A DNA stretch of 34,793 bases from Pseudomonas lactucae (GTDB lineage: Bacteria > Pseudomonadota > Gammaproteobacteria > Pseudomonadales > Pseudomonadaceae), in NCBI RefSeq assembly GCF_016937615.1, contig NZ_JAFHKI010000031.1:1-34793 (forward strand), written 5' to 3'. Made by a program: the position numbers and the translations under genes. Below are positions 1 through 7,072 of this stretch, one piece after another. Within the stretch, counting starts at the first letter, position 1; every line of letters starts with the position of its first letter. The notes below the pieces were generated by a model, which saw nothing but the letters and a program-made list of their open reading frames with translations, was not told the origin of the DNA and made no database searches.

Positions 1-19
1 AGTTGCAAGACATGTAAGC

Positions 20-120
20 GTCAAAATGTGGGAGGGCTTGCCCCCGATAGCGGTGGATCAGCCAGCTTATTTATAGCTGACACACCGTCATCGGGGGCAA
101 GCCCCCTCCCACATTTTGAC
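20..120. repeat. REPIN: pair of inverted REP sequences
   Basis: Two REP-type palindromic units face each other. The left unit (20-48) reads GTCAAAATGTGGGAGGG, then CTTGCCCCCGAT. The right unit (about 89-120) is its reverse complement, with two extra bases in the G run. The spacer contains a small CAGCT/AGCTG hairpin near 63-79. This is the layout of REPINs mobilised by RAYT transposases in P. fluorescens-group genomes. No RAYT gene is present in the window. It lies downstream of the uppP-like gene and may also stabilise or terminate transcripts. Confidence 0.85.
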
Positions 121-163
121 CGCAGTGCATCAGATCAGTACCGGGCGCCCGTCAATTCGTCAC

Positions 164-250
164 GGGAGCGAGCTCCCTCGCCACGGGTTCAAAGTCGCAT
201 CCCAGATGTGTAGATACCTATGCCCGCGCAGGGCAAGCCCGCTCACCACA
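164..250. repeat. Degenerate short palindromic repeats downstream of uppP
   Basis: There are two small inverted repeats: GGGAGC-GA-GCTCCC at 164-177, and a GGGC-AA-GCCC core near 229-238 inside the phrase GCGCAGGGCAAGCCCGCTCA. A near copy of that phrase recurs at about 26793-26812. They look like remnants of the intergenic palindromic repeat families common in Pseudomonas. One of them may end uppP transcription on the minus strand, but there is no clear T-run. Confidence 0.5.
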
Positions 251-254
251 ATCA

Positions 255-1130
255 CTACCCGGCCAGCAACCCGGTACTTACCGCCACAATCAGAACCCCC
301 CCCAGCAGCGCCCGGTAGATCACGAACGGCCAGGTGGAAAAGCGCTCCAGAAACTTCATCAGGCCCCAGATCGCAAAGAACGCCGAGATGCTGGCCACCA
401 CCAGCCCGAACAGCAGATGCGGCCAGGCGTGGGGCGGCAAGTCGGCGTGCAGCAGCACCCACAGTTCTTTCAAACCGGCAAGCGCGATGGCGGGCAACCC
501 CAGCAGGAACGAAAAACGTGCGGCTTCTTCGCGCTTGAAGTTCAGGAACAGCGCGGCGGTCAAGGTTGAGCCGGAACGTGATACGCCAGGAATCAACGCG
601 CCAATCTGCGCGATACCCACGATCAATGCATCGCGCAGGCGCATCTGGCCCACTTCGCGGGTATGCCGCGCACGCAACTCGGCCGCCGCCAGCAATACCG
701 CCATCACCAGACAGGCAATGCCAATCACCATCAGCCCGCGCAACGGCGAGTTGCACGCGTTCAAGGTCGAAGACAGCACCAGGCCGGCGATGCAGATAGG
801 TATCGTCGCCAGCACGATCGCCACCGCCAGCTTGAACCAGCGGTCGTTATAGTCACCTCGGCGCACCGCACCGATGCTGCCCGTGGTCACCTGGCGGACA
901 TCGCGCCAGAAATAGCTCACCACCGCCGCCAGCGCCGCCAATTGCATCGCCGCCGAAAACGCCGAGCCGGGGTCTTGCCAGCCGAGCAGGGCGGGGACCA
1001 CACGCATGTGGGCGGTGGAGGACACCGGCAGCAATTCGGTAATGCCCTGGATCACTCCCAGGATGAAGATCTGCAGGTAATCCAGGGACGCAAAGCCCAC
1101 ATCCAGGCCGGCGGAACAGACGTTCGTCAA
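255..1130 (-). CDS. uppP: Undecaprenyl-diphosphatase (UppP/BacA family)
   Basis: This 291-residue polytopic inner-membrane protein should dephosphorylate undecaprenyl diphosphate to recycle the lipid carrier for peptidoglycan and O-antigen synthesis. Both family signatures are visible: QGITE (residues 29-33) leading into PVSSTAH (His41), and PGVSRSG (181-187). The remainder is strongly hydrophobic, with Arg-rich loops, as in BacA proteins. The start is a TTG at 1130. An AAGGA ribosome binding site 8 bases upstream supports it, and the next in-frame ATG (residue 42) would remove the first catalytic motif. The sequence diverges from the typical BacA N-terminus, so it may be a second UppP paralogue. 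It is transcribed alone, divergent from the GNAT gene. Confidence 0.88.
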   Translation of the reverse strand: MTNVCSAGLDVGFASLDYLQIFILGVIQGITELLPVSSTAHMRVVPALLGWQDPGSAFSAAMQLAALAAVVSYFWRDVRQVTTGSIGAVRRGDYNDRWFKLAVAIVLATIPICIAGLVLSSTLNACNSPLRGLMVIGIACLVMAVLLAAAELRARHTREVGQMRLRDALIVGIAQIGALIPGVSRSGSTLTAALFLNFKREEAARFSFLLGLPAIALAGLKELWVLLHADLPPHAWPHLLFGLVVASISAFFAIWGLMKFLERFSTWPFVIYRALLGGVLIVAVSTGLLAG

Positions 1131-1307
1131 AATAGGTGTCCTTGAGAAAGGGGATTTTGGCGAAGTTTATTCGAAATGTTTCAGCGCTTCGGCAAGGGCG
1201 CGCGGCTATTTGCAATCGGTTCAGCCAATAGAAAGGTTCGCCGCTGTATTGGACTGTTCCGGCGATTTGTGAACAATGGCGCCCTGCGTTTTTTCACTGA
1301 GAGCCCC

Positions 1308-1814
1308 ATGCCTGAAACCACTGTCGAACTGATTCAGACCGGCCCTGAAGAGGCCCAACTGATCCGCAACCTTTACCAGTATTACGCCTATGAGTCCTCG
1401 GACTGGGAGCAGGAAGATGTCGAGGCCGACGGCCGCTTCTACATCCACGACGACCACCTGGCCCGCTACTGGCAAGACCCGCGCTGGAGCGCCAATCTGC
1501 TGCTGGTGGATGGCTTTATCGCCGGCTTCCTGTTGATCGAGGACAGTGAGGTGTCGGGTATCGACGCGCTGGAGCTGGCCGACCTGTTCATCCTCAAGCG
1601 CTACCGCCGCAAAGGCATTGGCCGGGCCATCGCCACCCAGGTGCTGTGCAGCGGCGAGGCCAATTGGCTGGTGCGCTTTTATGATCAGGACGAAGTGTCC
1701 CAGGCGTTCTGGCGCACGGTACTGGATAACCTGCCGCGCCCGGTGCAGACGATTGAACTTGAGGATGAGCCGCAGTTGGTGAGTTACCTGATCACGCGTG
1801 CGGCGCTGCATTAA
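1308..1814 (+). CDS. GNAT family N-acetyltransferase
   Basis: This 168-residue protein has the GNAT fold. The acetyl-CoA pyrophosphate-binding loop is RRKGIG at about residues 100-105, just after the beta-4 strand ADLFIL. It should transfer an acetyl group from acetyl-CoA to an amine, but the substrate cannot be read from sequence. The reading frame stays open upstream to 1176, but the ATG at 1308 gives the conserved-looking N-terminus MPETTVELIQ. The upstream region is low-complexity and overlaps the divergent promoter. Its last 23 bases (1792-1814) overlap the end of the convergent AraC-type gene. Confidence 0.8.
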   Translation: MPETTVELIQTGPEEAQLIRNLYQYYAYESSDWEQEDVEADGRFYIHDDHLARYWQDPRWSANLLLVDGFIAGFLLIEDSEVSGIDALELADLFILKRYRRKGIGRAIATQVLCSGEANWLVRFYDQDEVSQAFWRTVLDNLPRPVQTIELEDEPQLVSYLITRAALH

Positions 1815-2736
1815 ACGCCTGCTGCATCGCCTGCGGCGGTTGCCCGAATGCGCGTAGAAACGCCTGGCGCATGCGTTCGCGGTCGCCAAAGCCGGTTTCG
1901 CGAGCCACCACTTCCACCGGATGACGGCTGGTTTCCATCATCGTCCGTGCGGCTTCCACGCGCAGGGCTTCGATGGCCTTGGCCGGGGTTTGCCCGGTTT
2001 CTTCGCGGAACACCCGGCTGAACTGGCGCGGGCTCAGCCGCGCGACATCGGCCAGGGCTTCCACCGACAGGTCGTGCGTCAGGTTCTCGCGGGCGTAGGC
2101 CAGGGCCAGTTGCACGCGGTCGGACTTGGGGTCCAGTTCCAGCAACGCCGACAATTGCGACTGCTCGCTGCCCCGGCGCTGGGCGATCACCAGTTTGCGC
2201 GCAATGCGTCGGGCCAAATCGCTGCCCAGGTCGTTCTCCACCATGGCCAGCGCCAGATCGACACCGGCGCTCATGCCGGCGCCGGTCCACACCTGGCCGT
2301 CCACCACGAACAGTTTGTCTTCTTCCAGGCGGATAGCCGGATAGCGCTTGCGGAACGCCGGGGCGTGAATCCAATGGGTGGTGGTGCGCTTGCCTTCCAG
2401 CAACCCGGCTTCGGCCAGTACAAAGATGCCCATGCACAGCGAGGCGACCCGGCGTGATTGGGCCGAGGCGGCCTTGACCAGTTCCAGCAGGTTGGCGTCC
2501 GGCAGGCGAAACTCCAGGTAGCCGCTGACGATCAGTGTGTCATAGCCCTCGGCCCGAACCGCTGAGGTGTTTACCGAAAAACCCTGGGAGGTCATCACCG
2601 CGCCGCCGCTTTCCGACACCAGGTGAAACTCATAGGCCGGCTCGCCGCGCAGCAGGTTCGCGCACTCGAACACCGAACCCAGGCTGAGGCTCAGGGATTG
2701 AAAGTTCGGGTAAACCATCAGCGCAACGCTGTGCAT
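1792..2736 (-). CDS. GlxA-family transcriptional regulator (DJ-1/PfpI domain plus AraC HTH)
   Basis: This protein of about 314 residues pairs an N-terminal DJ-1/PfpI-like domain (about 1-190) with a C-terminal AraC/XylS double helix-turn-helix (about 215-305). The DJ-1 nucleophile-elbow region reads ASLCMGIF (Cys101). The HTH includes LADVARLSPRQFSRVF and the second-helix region VVARETGFGDRERMRQAF. Such GlxA-type regulators typically control amine, betaine or arginine catabolism, but the target is unknown here. A GGAG site lies 7 bases before the ATG at 2736. The ATG at 2742 is only 1 base from it, and the open frame to 2835 has no better start. The 3' end overlaps the convergent GNAT gene. 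The nemR-like gene is divergent. Confidence 0.85.
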   Translation of the reverse strand: MHSVALMVYPNFQSLSLSLGSVFECANLLRGEPAYEFHLVSESGGAVMTSQGFSVNTSAVRAEGYDTLIVSGYLEFRLPDANLLELVKAASAQSRRVASLCMGIFVLAEAGLLEGKRTTTHWIHAPAFRKRYPAIRLEEDKLFVVDGQVWTGAGMSAGVDLALAMVENDLGSDLARRIARKLVIAQRRGSEQSQLSALLELDPKSDRVQLALAYARENLTHDLSVEALADVARLSPRQFSRVFREETGQTPAKAIEALRVEAARTMMETSRHPVEVVARETGFGDRERMRQAFLRAFGQPPQAMQQAFNAAPHA

Positions 2737-2876
2737 CGTCATTCTCCAAGGCGGCGGGAGAAGGGATTGTCGGCGGGTGCCGGGTAAACGGCAACCGACT
2801 TCGGAGCGTGTCCGGAATCCTTGCGCATCTGACATTGTGAGCGTTTGGCGCGGCCCCTAAGATTCCCTCAACGAAC

Positions 2877-2891
2877 TAGACGACTGGTCTA
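2877..2891. promoter_or_regulatory. Palindromic operator upstream of the nemR-like gene
   Basis: TAGAC-GACTG-GTCTA is a perfect 5-bp inverted repeat with a 5-base spacer. It ends 16 bases before the nemR-like ATG. The spacing and symmetry fit a TetR-family dimer site, and the position fits autorepression of the whole three-gene operon. Assignment to this repressor is inferred from location. Confidence 0.7.
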
Positions 2892-2907
2892 ATCGGACAG
2901 GTGAAAC

Positions 2908-3516
2908 ATGAACAGCGAAACCAAAAGTGCACGGCAGACCATTCTCGACACGGCCCAAGTCCTGGTCGGCCGCAAGGGGTTTTCTGCGGTGGGCCTGAAC
3001 GAAATACTTCAAGCCGCCGAGGTGCCCAAGGGGTCGTTCTATCACTACTTCAGCTCCAAGGATGCGTTCGGCGTGGTGTTGCTCGACACCTACTTCGACA
3101 ACTACCTGCACGGCATGCAGCAACTGTTCGACGCGCCGGGCCTGAGCCACTGCGCCAAGTTGATGTGCTATTGGCAAGCCTGGACCGACAACCAGACCGG
3201 CTGCACCGACGCGGGCAAATGCCTTGCCGTCAAATTGGGTGCGGAGGTGTCTGACCTTTCAGAGCCGATGCGCCTGGCGCTGCAGCGCGGTACGTCACGC
3301 ACCATCGAATTACTCGCCACGTCCCTGCGGTGCGGCGTTGAAGATGGCTCCTTGGTGCTGGAGCACGGCCCGCGCACCCTGGCCCCTCAGCTCTACGCGT
3401 TATGGCTGGGCGCCAGTGTGATGAGCAAGATCACCCGTACGTCCGCGCCTTTCGATGAGGCGCTGCGACTGACCCGACAGCTGTTGGGTCAACCTGAACA
3501 CACTGACATTCACTGA
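2908..3516 (+). CDS. nemR: TetR-family redox/electrophile-sensing repressor, NemR-like
   Basis: This 202-residue TetR protein has an N-terminal HTH ending in VPKGSFYHYFSSKDAFG (about 39-55). Along its length it closely resembles E. coli NemR, with shared blocks CLAVKLGAEVSDLSEPM and LYALWLGAS. NemR represses nemA and is inactivated by N-ethylmaleimide, methylglyoxal and reactive chlorine. The E. coli Cys106-Lys175 switch pair appears conserved as Cys105 and Lys174. Other cysteines are at 82, 87, 99 and 142. It is the first gene of an operon with a DJ-1-like gene (15-base gap) and a nemA-like gene, which strongly supports the assignment. The adjacent palindrome is its likely operator. Confidence 0.88.
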   Translation: MNSETKSARQTILDTAQVLVGRKGFSAVGLNEILQAAEVPKGSFYHYFSSKDAFGVVLLDTYFDNYLHGMQQLFDAPGLSHCAKLMCYWQAWTDNQTGCTDAGKCLAVKLGAEVSDLSEPMRLALQRGTSRTIELLATSLRCGVEDGSLVLEHGPRTLAPQLYALWLGASVMSKITRTSAPFDEALRLTRQLLGQPEHTDIH

Positions 3517-3531
3517 TCGAGGCACTGGAAC

Positions 3532-4209
3532 ATGAAAGTATTAATGGTACTGACCTCTCACGACCAGCTTGGCGATACCGGGCGCAAGACCGGCTTCTGG
3601 CTCGAAGAGTTTGCCGCACCCTATTACGCGTTCAAGGACGCCGGTGCCGAGGTTGTCCTGGCATCCCCGGCCGGTGGCCAGCCGCCGTTGGACCCCAAGA
3701 GCGATGAGCCGGATGCGCAAACCGAGCAGACTGAGCGCTTTGGCAAGGACCCGGCCGCCCAGCAGGCCCTGGCCACCACGGTGAAGCTGGACACAGTCAA
3801 CGCTGATGACTTCGACACTGTGTTCTACCCAGGCGGCCACGGCCCGCTGTGGGACCTGGCGGAGTCGCCGGTGTCCATCGCGCTGATCGAGGCCTTCGAA
3901 CGGGCCGGCAAGCCAGTTGGTTTTGTCTGCCATGCGCCGGGCGCCTTGCGTCACGTCAAGGCGATCAACGGTGAGCCGTTGATCAAGGGCCGCCGCGTCA
4001 CCGGGTTCTCCAATTCGGAAGAAGAAGCTGTCGGCCTGACGCAGGTGGTGCCGTTCCTGATTGAAGATGAATTCAAGCAGTTGGGTGGCAAGTATGAGAA
4101 GGGCGCCGACTGGCAGTCCTTCGTGATCGTCGATGGTTCGCTGGTCACCGGGCAGAACCCCGGCAGCTCCAGCGAGGCGGCCAAGGCCCTGCTGAAACTC
4201 ACCGCTTGA
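3532..4209 (+). CDS. DJ-1/PfpI superfamily protein, Hsp31-like (putative glyoxalase III-type)
   Basis: This 225-residue protein of the class I glutamine-amidotransferase-like fold belongs to the Hsp31/YDR533c-type branch. It begins MKVLMVLTSHD, has the acidic residue motif GFWLEE (Glu25/Glu26) and the nucleophile elbow FVCHAPGAL (Cys133-His134), and contains the GGHGPLWDL loop. Members of this branch act as glutathione-independent glyoxalases or as chaperones/deglycases. Its place between nemR and nemA, where E. coli has gloA next to nemA, suggests methylglyoxal or aldehyde detoxification. The catalytic activity is inferred, not shown. Confidence 0.85.
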   Translation: MKVLMVLTSHDQLGDTGRKTGFWLEEFAAPYYAFKDAGAEVVLASPAGGQPPLDPKSDEPDAQTEQTERFGKDPAAQQALATTVKLDTVNADDFDTVFYPGGHGPLWDLAESPVSIALIEAFERAGKPVGFVCHAPGALRHVKAINGEPLIKGRRVTGFSNSEEEAVGLTQVVPFLIEDEFKQLGGKYEKGADWQSFVIVDGSLVTGQNPGSSSEAAKALLKLTA

Positions 4210-4229
4210 ATTAACTGACCGCTCCATTC

Positions 4230-4253
4230 ATTGGCGACTCAAGAGTCGCCAAT
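4230..4253. terminator. Perfect hairpin between the DJ-1-like gene and nemA
   Basis: ATTGGCGACTC and GAGTCGCCAAT form an 11-bp perfect stem around the two bases AA. A short TTTT run (4255-4258) follows. On the plus strand it could act as a partial terminator that lowers nemA expression relative to nemR, or as an mRNA end stabiliser. The T-run is short, so full termination is doubtful. Confidence 0.5.
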
Positions 4254-4285
4254 GCTTTTGCTCGCCCTGAATTTGGTATATCCCC

Positions 4286-5413
4286 ATGAATGACCGCATT
4301 TTGAATACCCCGATAAAACTGGGCCACCATACCCTGAACAACCGCGTGGTGTTGCCACCGTTGACCCGTCAGCGCAGTGCCCAACCCGGTGATATCGCCA
4401 CCGAACTGATGGCCGAGTATTACCGCCAGCGCGCCGGCGCAGGTTTCATGGTCAGCGAGGGCACGCAGATCGAGCCGCGTGGCCAGGGTTATGCGTGGAC
4501 ACCGGGTATCTACGCCCCGGCGCAGATCGATGGCTGGCGCAAGGTCACCGATGCGGTGCATGCCGAGGGTGGGGTGATCTTCGCCCAGTTGTGGCATGTG
4601 GGGCGGGTGTCGCATAACGCCTTGCAGCCCGGCGGCGCCGCGCCGGTGGCACCTTCTGCATTGCAGGCGTTGCAGGCCAAGGCCTTCATCGAAACTGCGC
4701 CTGGCGCCGGTGCGTTGATGCAGCCTCCGGTACCGCGTGCCTTGGCCGCGCTGGAGATCGAAGAGTTGGTCGGGTTTTACGCCCAGGCCGCGCGCAATGC
4801 GCTGGACGCCGGGTTCGACGGGGTCGAAATCCACGCGGCCAACGGTTACCTGGTCAACCAGTTCATCTCGGCTCATTCCAACAACCGTGACGATGAATAC
4901 GGCGGCTCCCTGGACAACCGCCTGCGCTTTCTGCGCGAGATCGTCGAGGCGGTATGCAAGGTGGTCGGGCCGGAACGCCTCGGTGTGCGCTTTTCACCGT
5001 TGTTCAGCGGCACCGACGAGGACCGCGTCTACATTGGTCTGGTGGAAGAAGACCCGCACCACACCTATATCGAAGCGATCAAAGTGCTGGAAGCGTCGGG
5101 CATCGCCTATGTCTCCATCGCCGAGGCCGACTGGGACAACGCTCCCGTGTTGCCCGACAGCTTCCGTGAAGCCGTACGCAGCACCTTCAATGGGCGCATC
5201 ATCTATGCCGGGGGTTACACCGCCGAGCGCGGTGCCAAACTGGTGGAGGCCGGGCTGGCGGACTTGATCGCATTCGGGCGGCCGTTCATTGCCAACCCGG
5301 ACCTGCCGCAGCGGCTGTTCAATGGCTGGCCGTTGAACCCGCTGCGCGAAGAGGGGATGTATGGTGGGGGTGAGGTGGGGTATACCGACTATCCTGCGTA
5401 TGCCCGTCCTTAG
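4286..5413 (+). CDS. nemA: Old Yellow Enzyme family alkene reductase, NemA-like
   Basis: This 375-residue FMN-dependent flavoprotein should reduce activated C=C bonds and nitro groups of electrophiles such as N-ethylmaleimide using NAD(P)H. Recognisable OYE motifs are PLTRQRS near the N-terminus, LWHVGRVSH, the active-site stretch EIHAANGYL (His183, Asn186, Tyr188), FISAHSNNR(D)DEYGGS, and the C-terminal GGGEVGYTDYP that closes over FMN. Its length and C-terminus match E. coli NemA closely. It is the third gene of the nemR operon, 76 bases after the DJ-1-like gene, with a hairpin in that gap. The ribosome binding site is weak. Confidence 0.9.
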   Translation: MNDRILNTPIKLGHHTLNNRVVLPPLTRQRSAQPGDIATELMAEYYRQRAGAGFMVSEGTQIEPRGQGYAWTPGIYAPAQIDGWRKVTDAVHAEGGVIFAQLWHVGRVSHNALQPGGAAPVAPSALQALQAKAFIETAPGAGALMQPPVPRALAALEIEELVGFYAQAARNALDAGFDGVEIHAANGYLVNQFISAHSNNRDDEYGGSLDNRLRFLREIVEAVCKVVGPERLGVRFSPLFSGTDEDRVYIGLVEEDPHHTYIEAIKVLEASGIAYVSIAEADWDNAPVLPDSFREAVRSTFNGRIIYAGGYTAERGAKLVEAGLADLIAFGRPFIANPDLPQRLFNGWPLNPLREEGMYGGGEVGYTDYPAYARP

Positions 5414-5470
5414 GCGAGTTCCCTTCGTCGGGTCTCGGCGGTCAAAATGGACAGGCCAGGATGCGATTGC

Positions 5471-5496
5471 TACCTTATTAAAAGGTAATACCTTTT
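5471..5496. promoter_or_regulatory. Palindromic operator of the RHH/ParE-type toxin-antitoxin operon
   Basis: A perfect palindrome, AAAAGGTA-A-TACCTTTT, spans 5480-5496. An additional TACCTT at 5471 makes three TACCTT/AAGGTA half-sites about 7-11 bases apart. It lies 21 bases before the antitoxin ATG. Repeated short half-sites are typical operators for ribbon-helix-helix antitoxins, so autoregulation is likely. Confidence 0.65.
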
Positions 5497-5516
5497 GATA
5501 ATCGAGGGTTCGTATC

Positions 5517-5789
5517 ATGGCCACGTCTATAAAAATCGATGATGATTTGAAACATCGCATCCAGCAGTTGGCCGGTGCCCGCCAGCGCACCGCTCATTGG
5601 ATCATGCGAGAAGCGCTCTCTCAGTATGTTGAAAGAGAAGAAGCACGTGAAAGCTTCAAACAGGAGGCATTGTCGTCCTGGAAAAACTATCAGGAAACAG
5701 GCCAGCACTTGACTGGTGCCGAGACCAGAGCGTGGCTTGATACGTGGGGAACCGAGCAAGAGTCGGAGCAGCCCAAGTGCCACGACTGA
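5517..5789 (+). CDS. Ribbon-helix-helix (CopG/ParD-like) antitoxin
   Basis: This 90-residue protein starts with MATSIKIDDDLKHRIQQLA, a beta strand followed by a helix typical of the RHH/CopG fold. The second helix, RTAHWIMREALSQYVEREE, follows. The C-terminal half is acidic and probably disordered until it wraps the toxin. It precedes a ParE-family toxin gene that begins 13 bases inside its 3' end, giving translational coupling. The palindromic operator immediately upstream suggests autorepression. ParD/ParE naming is by fold only. Confidence 0.85.
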   Translation: MATSIKIDDDLKHRIQQLAGARQRTAHWIMREALSQYVEREEARESFKQEALSSWKNYQETGQHLTGAETRAWLDTWGTEQESEQPKCHD

Positions 5790-6070
5790 TCATGACGGCA
5801 ACGGCGCTGGCCGGCCTGGAACGCTGCCGGCGTTTTCTAGTGGAAAAGGACCGGCAGGTGGCACGCAGAGCCGCTCAGATCATAAGTAACCAGTTGGTGC
5901 GCCTGGAAGCTGACCCCAATATTGGCCGGCCCTTTGATCAGTTACCCGAATTACGCGAACTTGTTATCGCCTTTGGCGATGCAGGCTACGTAGCGTTATA
6001 CCGCTTCAACCCTTCCGAGTCGGCCGTTTATGTGTTGGCCTTCCGGCATCAGAGAGAAGCGGGATACTGA
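5777..6070 (+). CDS. RelE/ParE family toxin
   Basis: This 97-residue protein starts at a GTG that overlaps the antitoxin gene by 13 bases, with a GGAG site 8 bases upstream. The next ATG is five codons later. The ParE/RelE fold is recognisable in a helical N-terminus (TALAGLERCRRFL) and the conserved core DPNIGRPFDQLPELRELVIAFGD, followed by YVALYRFN and VYVLAFRHQREAGY. ParE proteins poison gyrase, whereas RelE-type proteins cleave mRNA on the ribosome. The FRHQREAGY ending is the usual ParE-side terminal pattern, but the target cannot be settled here. It ends 3 bases from the convergent quinone-oxidoreductase gene. Confidence 0.85.
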   Translation: MPRLIMTATALAGLERCRRFLVEKDRQVARRAAQIISNQLVRLEADPNIGRPFDQLPELRELVIAFGDAGYVALYRFNPSESAVYVLAFRHQREAGY

Positions 6071-6073
6071 CTA

Positions 6074-7072
6074 TCACACCACTCGCAACACAATCTTGCC
6101 GATATGATCCCCACCCTCCATCCGCGCATGAGCCTGGGCGGCGTCGGTGTAGTCGTACACCTTGTCGATGATCGGCAGGCAGCGACCCGCCGCCAGCACC
6201 GGCCAGATGTACTCGCGCAGCTGTTCGGCAATCGCGGCTTTTTCTTCGCCAGTGCGCGGACGCAGCAGTGAGCCTGTGATTACCGCGCGCTTGCCGAGGA
6301 TGGTCAGCAGGTCGACATCATTGGCCCTCGCGCCGCCAAGGAAACCCAGTATCACCAGATGCCCGTCCATGGCCAGGGCCTTGAGGTTGTTGTTGAGGTA
6401 GGAGCCACCCATGATGTCGAGGATCACATCCACGCCCTGATCGTGGGTCTGCTCGGCGATCACCTGGGCAAAATCCTGCTCGCGGTAATTGATCGGTTCG
6501 CCACCCAACGTGGCAATGGCTGCGCATTTGTCGGCGCTGCCGGCGGTGGCGAAAGCCTGGATGCCGAACTCGCGGCACAGCATCAGCGCGGTGGTGCCGA
6601 TGCCACTGGTGCCGCCGTGGATCAGCACGCGCTGGCCGGTGTGTGCGTCACCGAGGCCGAACAGGTTGGTCCATACGGTAAAGAAGGTTTCGGGCACGGC
6701 GGCGGCCTGGATCCAGTCCATGCCCTCGGGGATCGGCAGTACCTGGCCGGCGGGGACGGCGCAGTACTGTGCGTAACCGCCGCCGTTGGTCAGCGCGCAT
6801 ACCTTGTCACCCAGGTTGAACGTTGACACGCCGTCGCCCAGCGCCACCACTTCACCGGCCACTTCAAGGCCAGGATACGGGCTCATGCCGGGTTTGAGCG
6901 GGTATTTGCCGGCGCGTTGTAACGCGTCGGGGCGGTTGACCCCGGCGGCGTGCACGCGAATCAGGATCTCGCCGGGGCCGGCCACCGGTACGTCGACCTG
7001 GCGCGGTTGCAGCACCTCCGGGCCACCGGGAGCGGTGATTTCAATCAGGGTCATGTCTTTGGGAAGCGTCAT
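6074..7072 (-). CDS. NAD(P)H quinone oxidoreductase, PIG3/QOR-type MDR protein
   Basis: This 332-residue medium-chain dehydrogenase/reductase lacks zinc ligands. It has the QOR features AAGVNRPDALQRAGKYP, the GLEVAGEV strand, and the Rossmann motif HGGTSGIGTTAL (GGTSGIG, 153-159). The TP53I3/PIG3-like block DVILDIMGGSYLNNN is also present. It should reduce quinones or alpha,beta-unsaturated carbonyls with NADPH. The ATG at 7072 overlaps the stop codon of the upstream MFS gene as ATGA, which fixes the start despite a weak ribosome binding site. The pair is probably co-transcribed and controlled by the divergent LysR gene. Confidence 0.9.
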   Translation of the reverse strand: MTLPKDMTLIEITAPGGPEVLQPRQVDVPVAGPGEILIRVHAAGVNRPDALQRAGKYPLKPGMSPYPGLEVAGEVVALGDGVSTFNLGDKVCALTNGGGYAQYCAVPAGQVLPIPEGMDWIQAAAVPETFFTVWTNLFGLGDAHTGQRVLIHGGTSGIGTTALMLCREFGIQAFATAGSADKCAAIATLGGEPINYREQDFAQVIAEQTHDQGVDVILDIMGGSYLNNNLKALAMDGHLVILGFLGGARANDVDLLTILGKRAVITGSLLRPRTGEEKAAIAEQLREYIWPVLAAGRCLPIIDKVYDYTDAAQAHARMEGGDHIGKIVLRVV

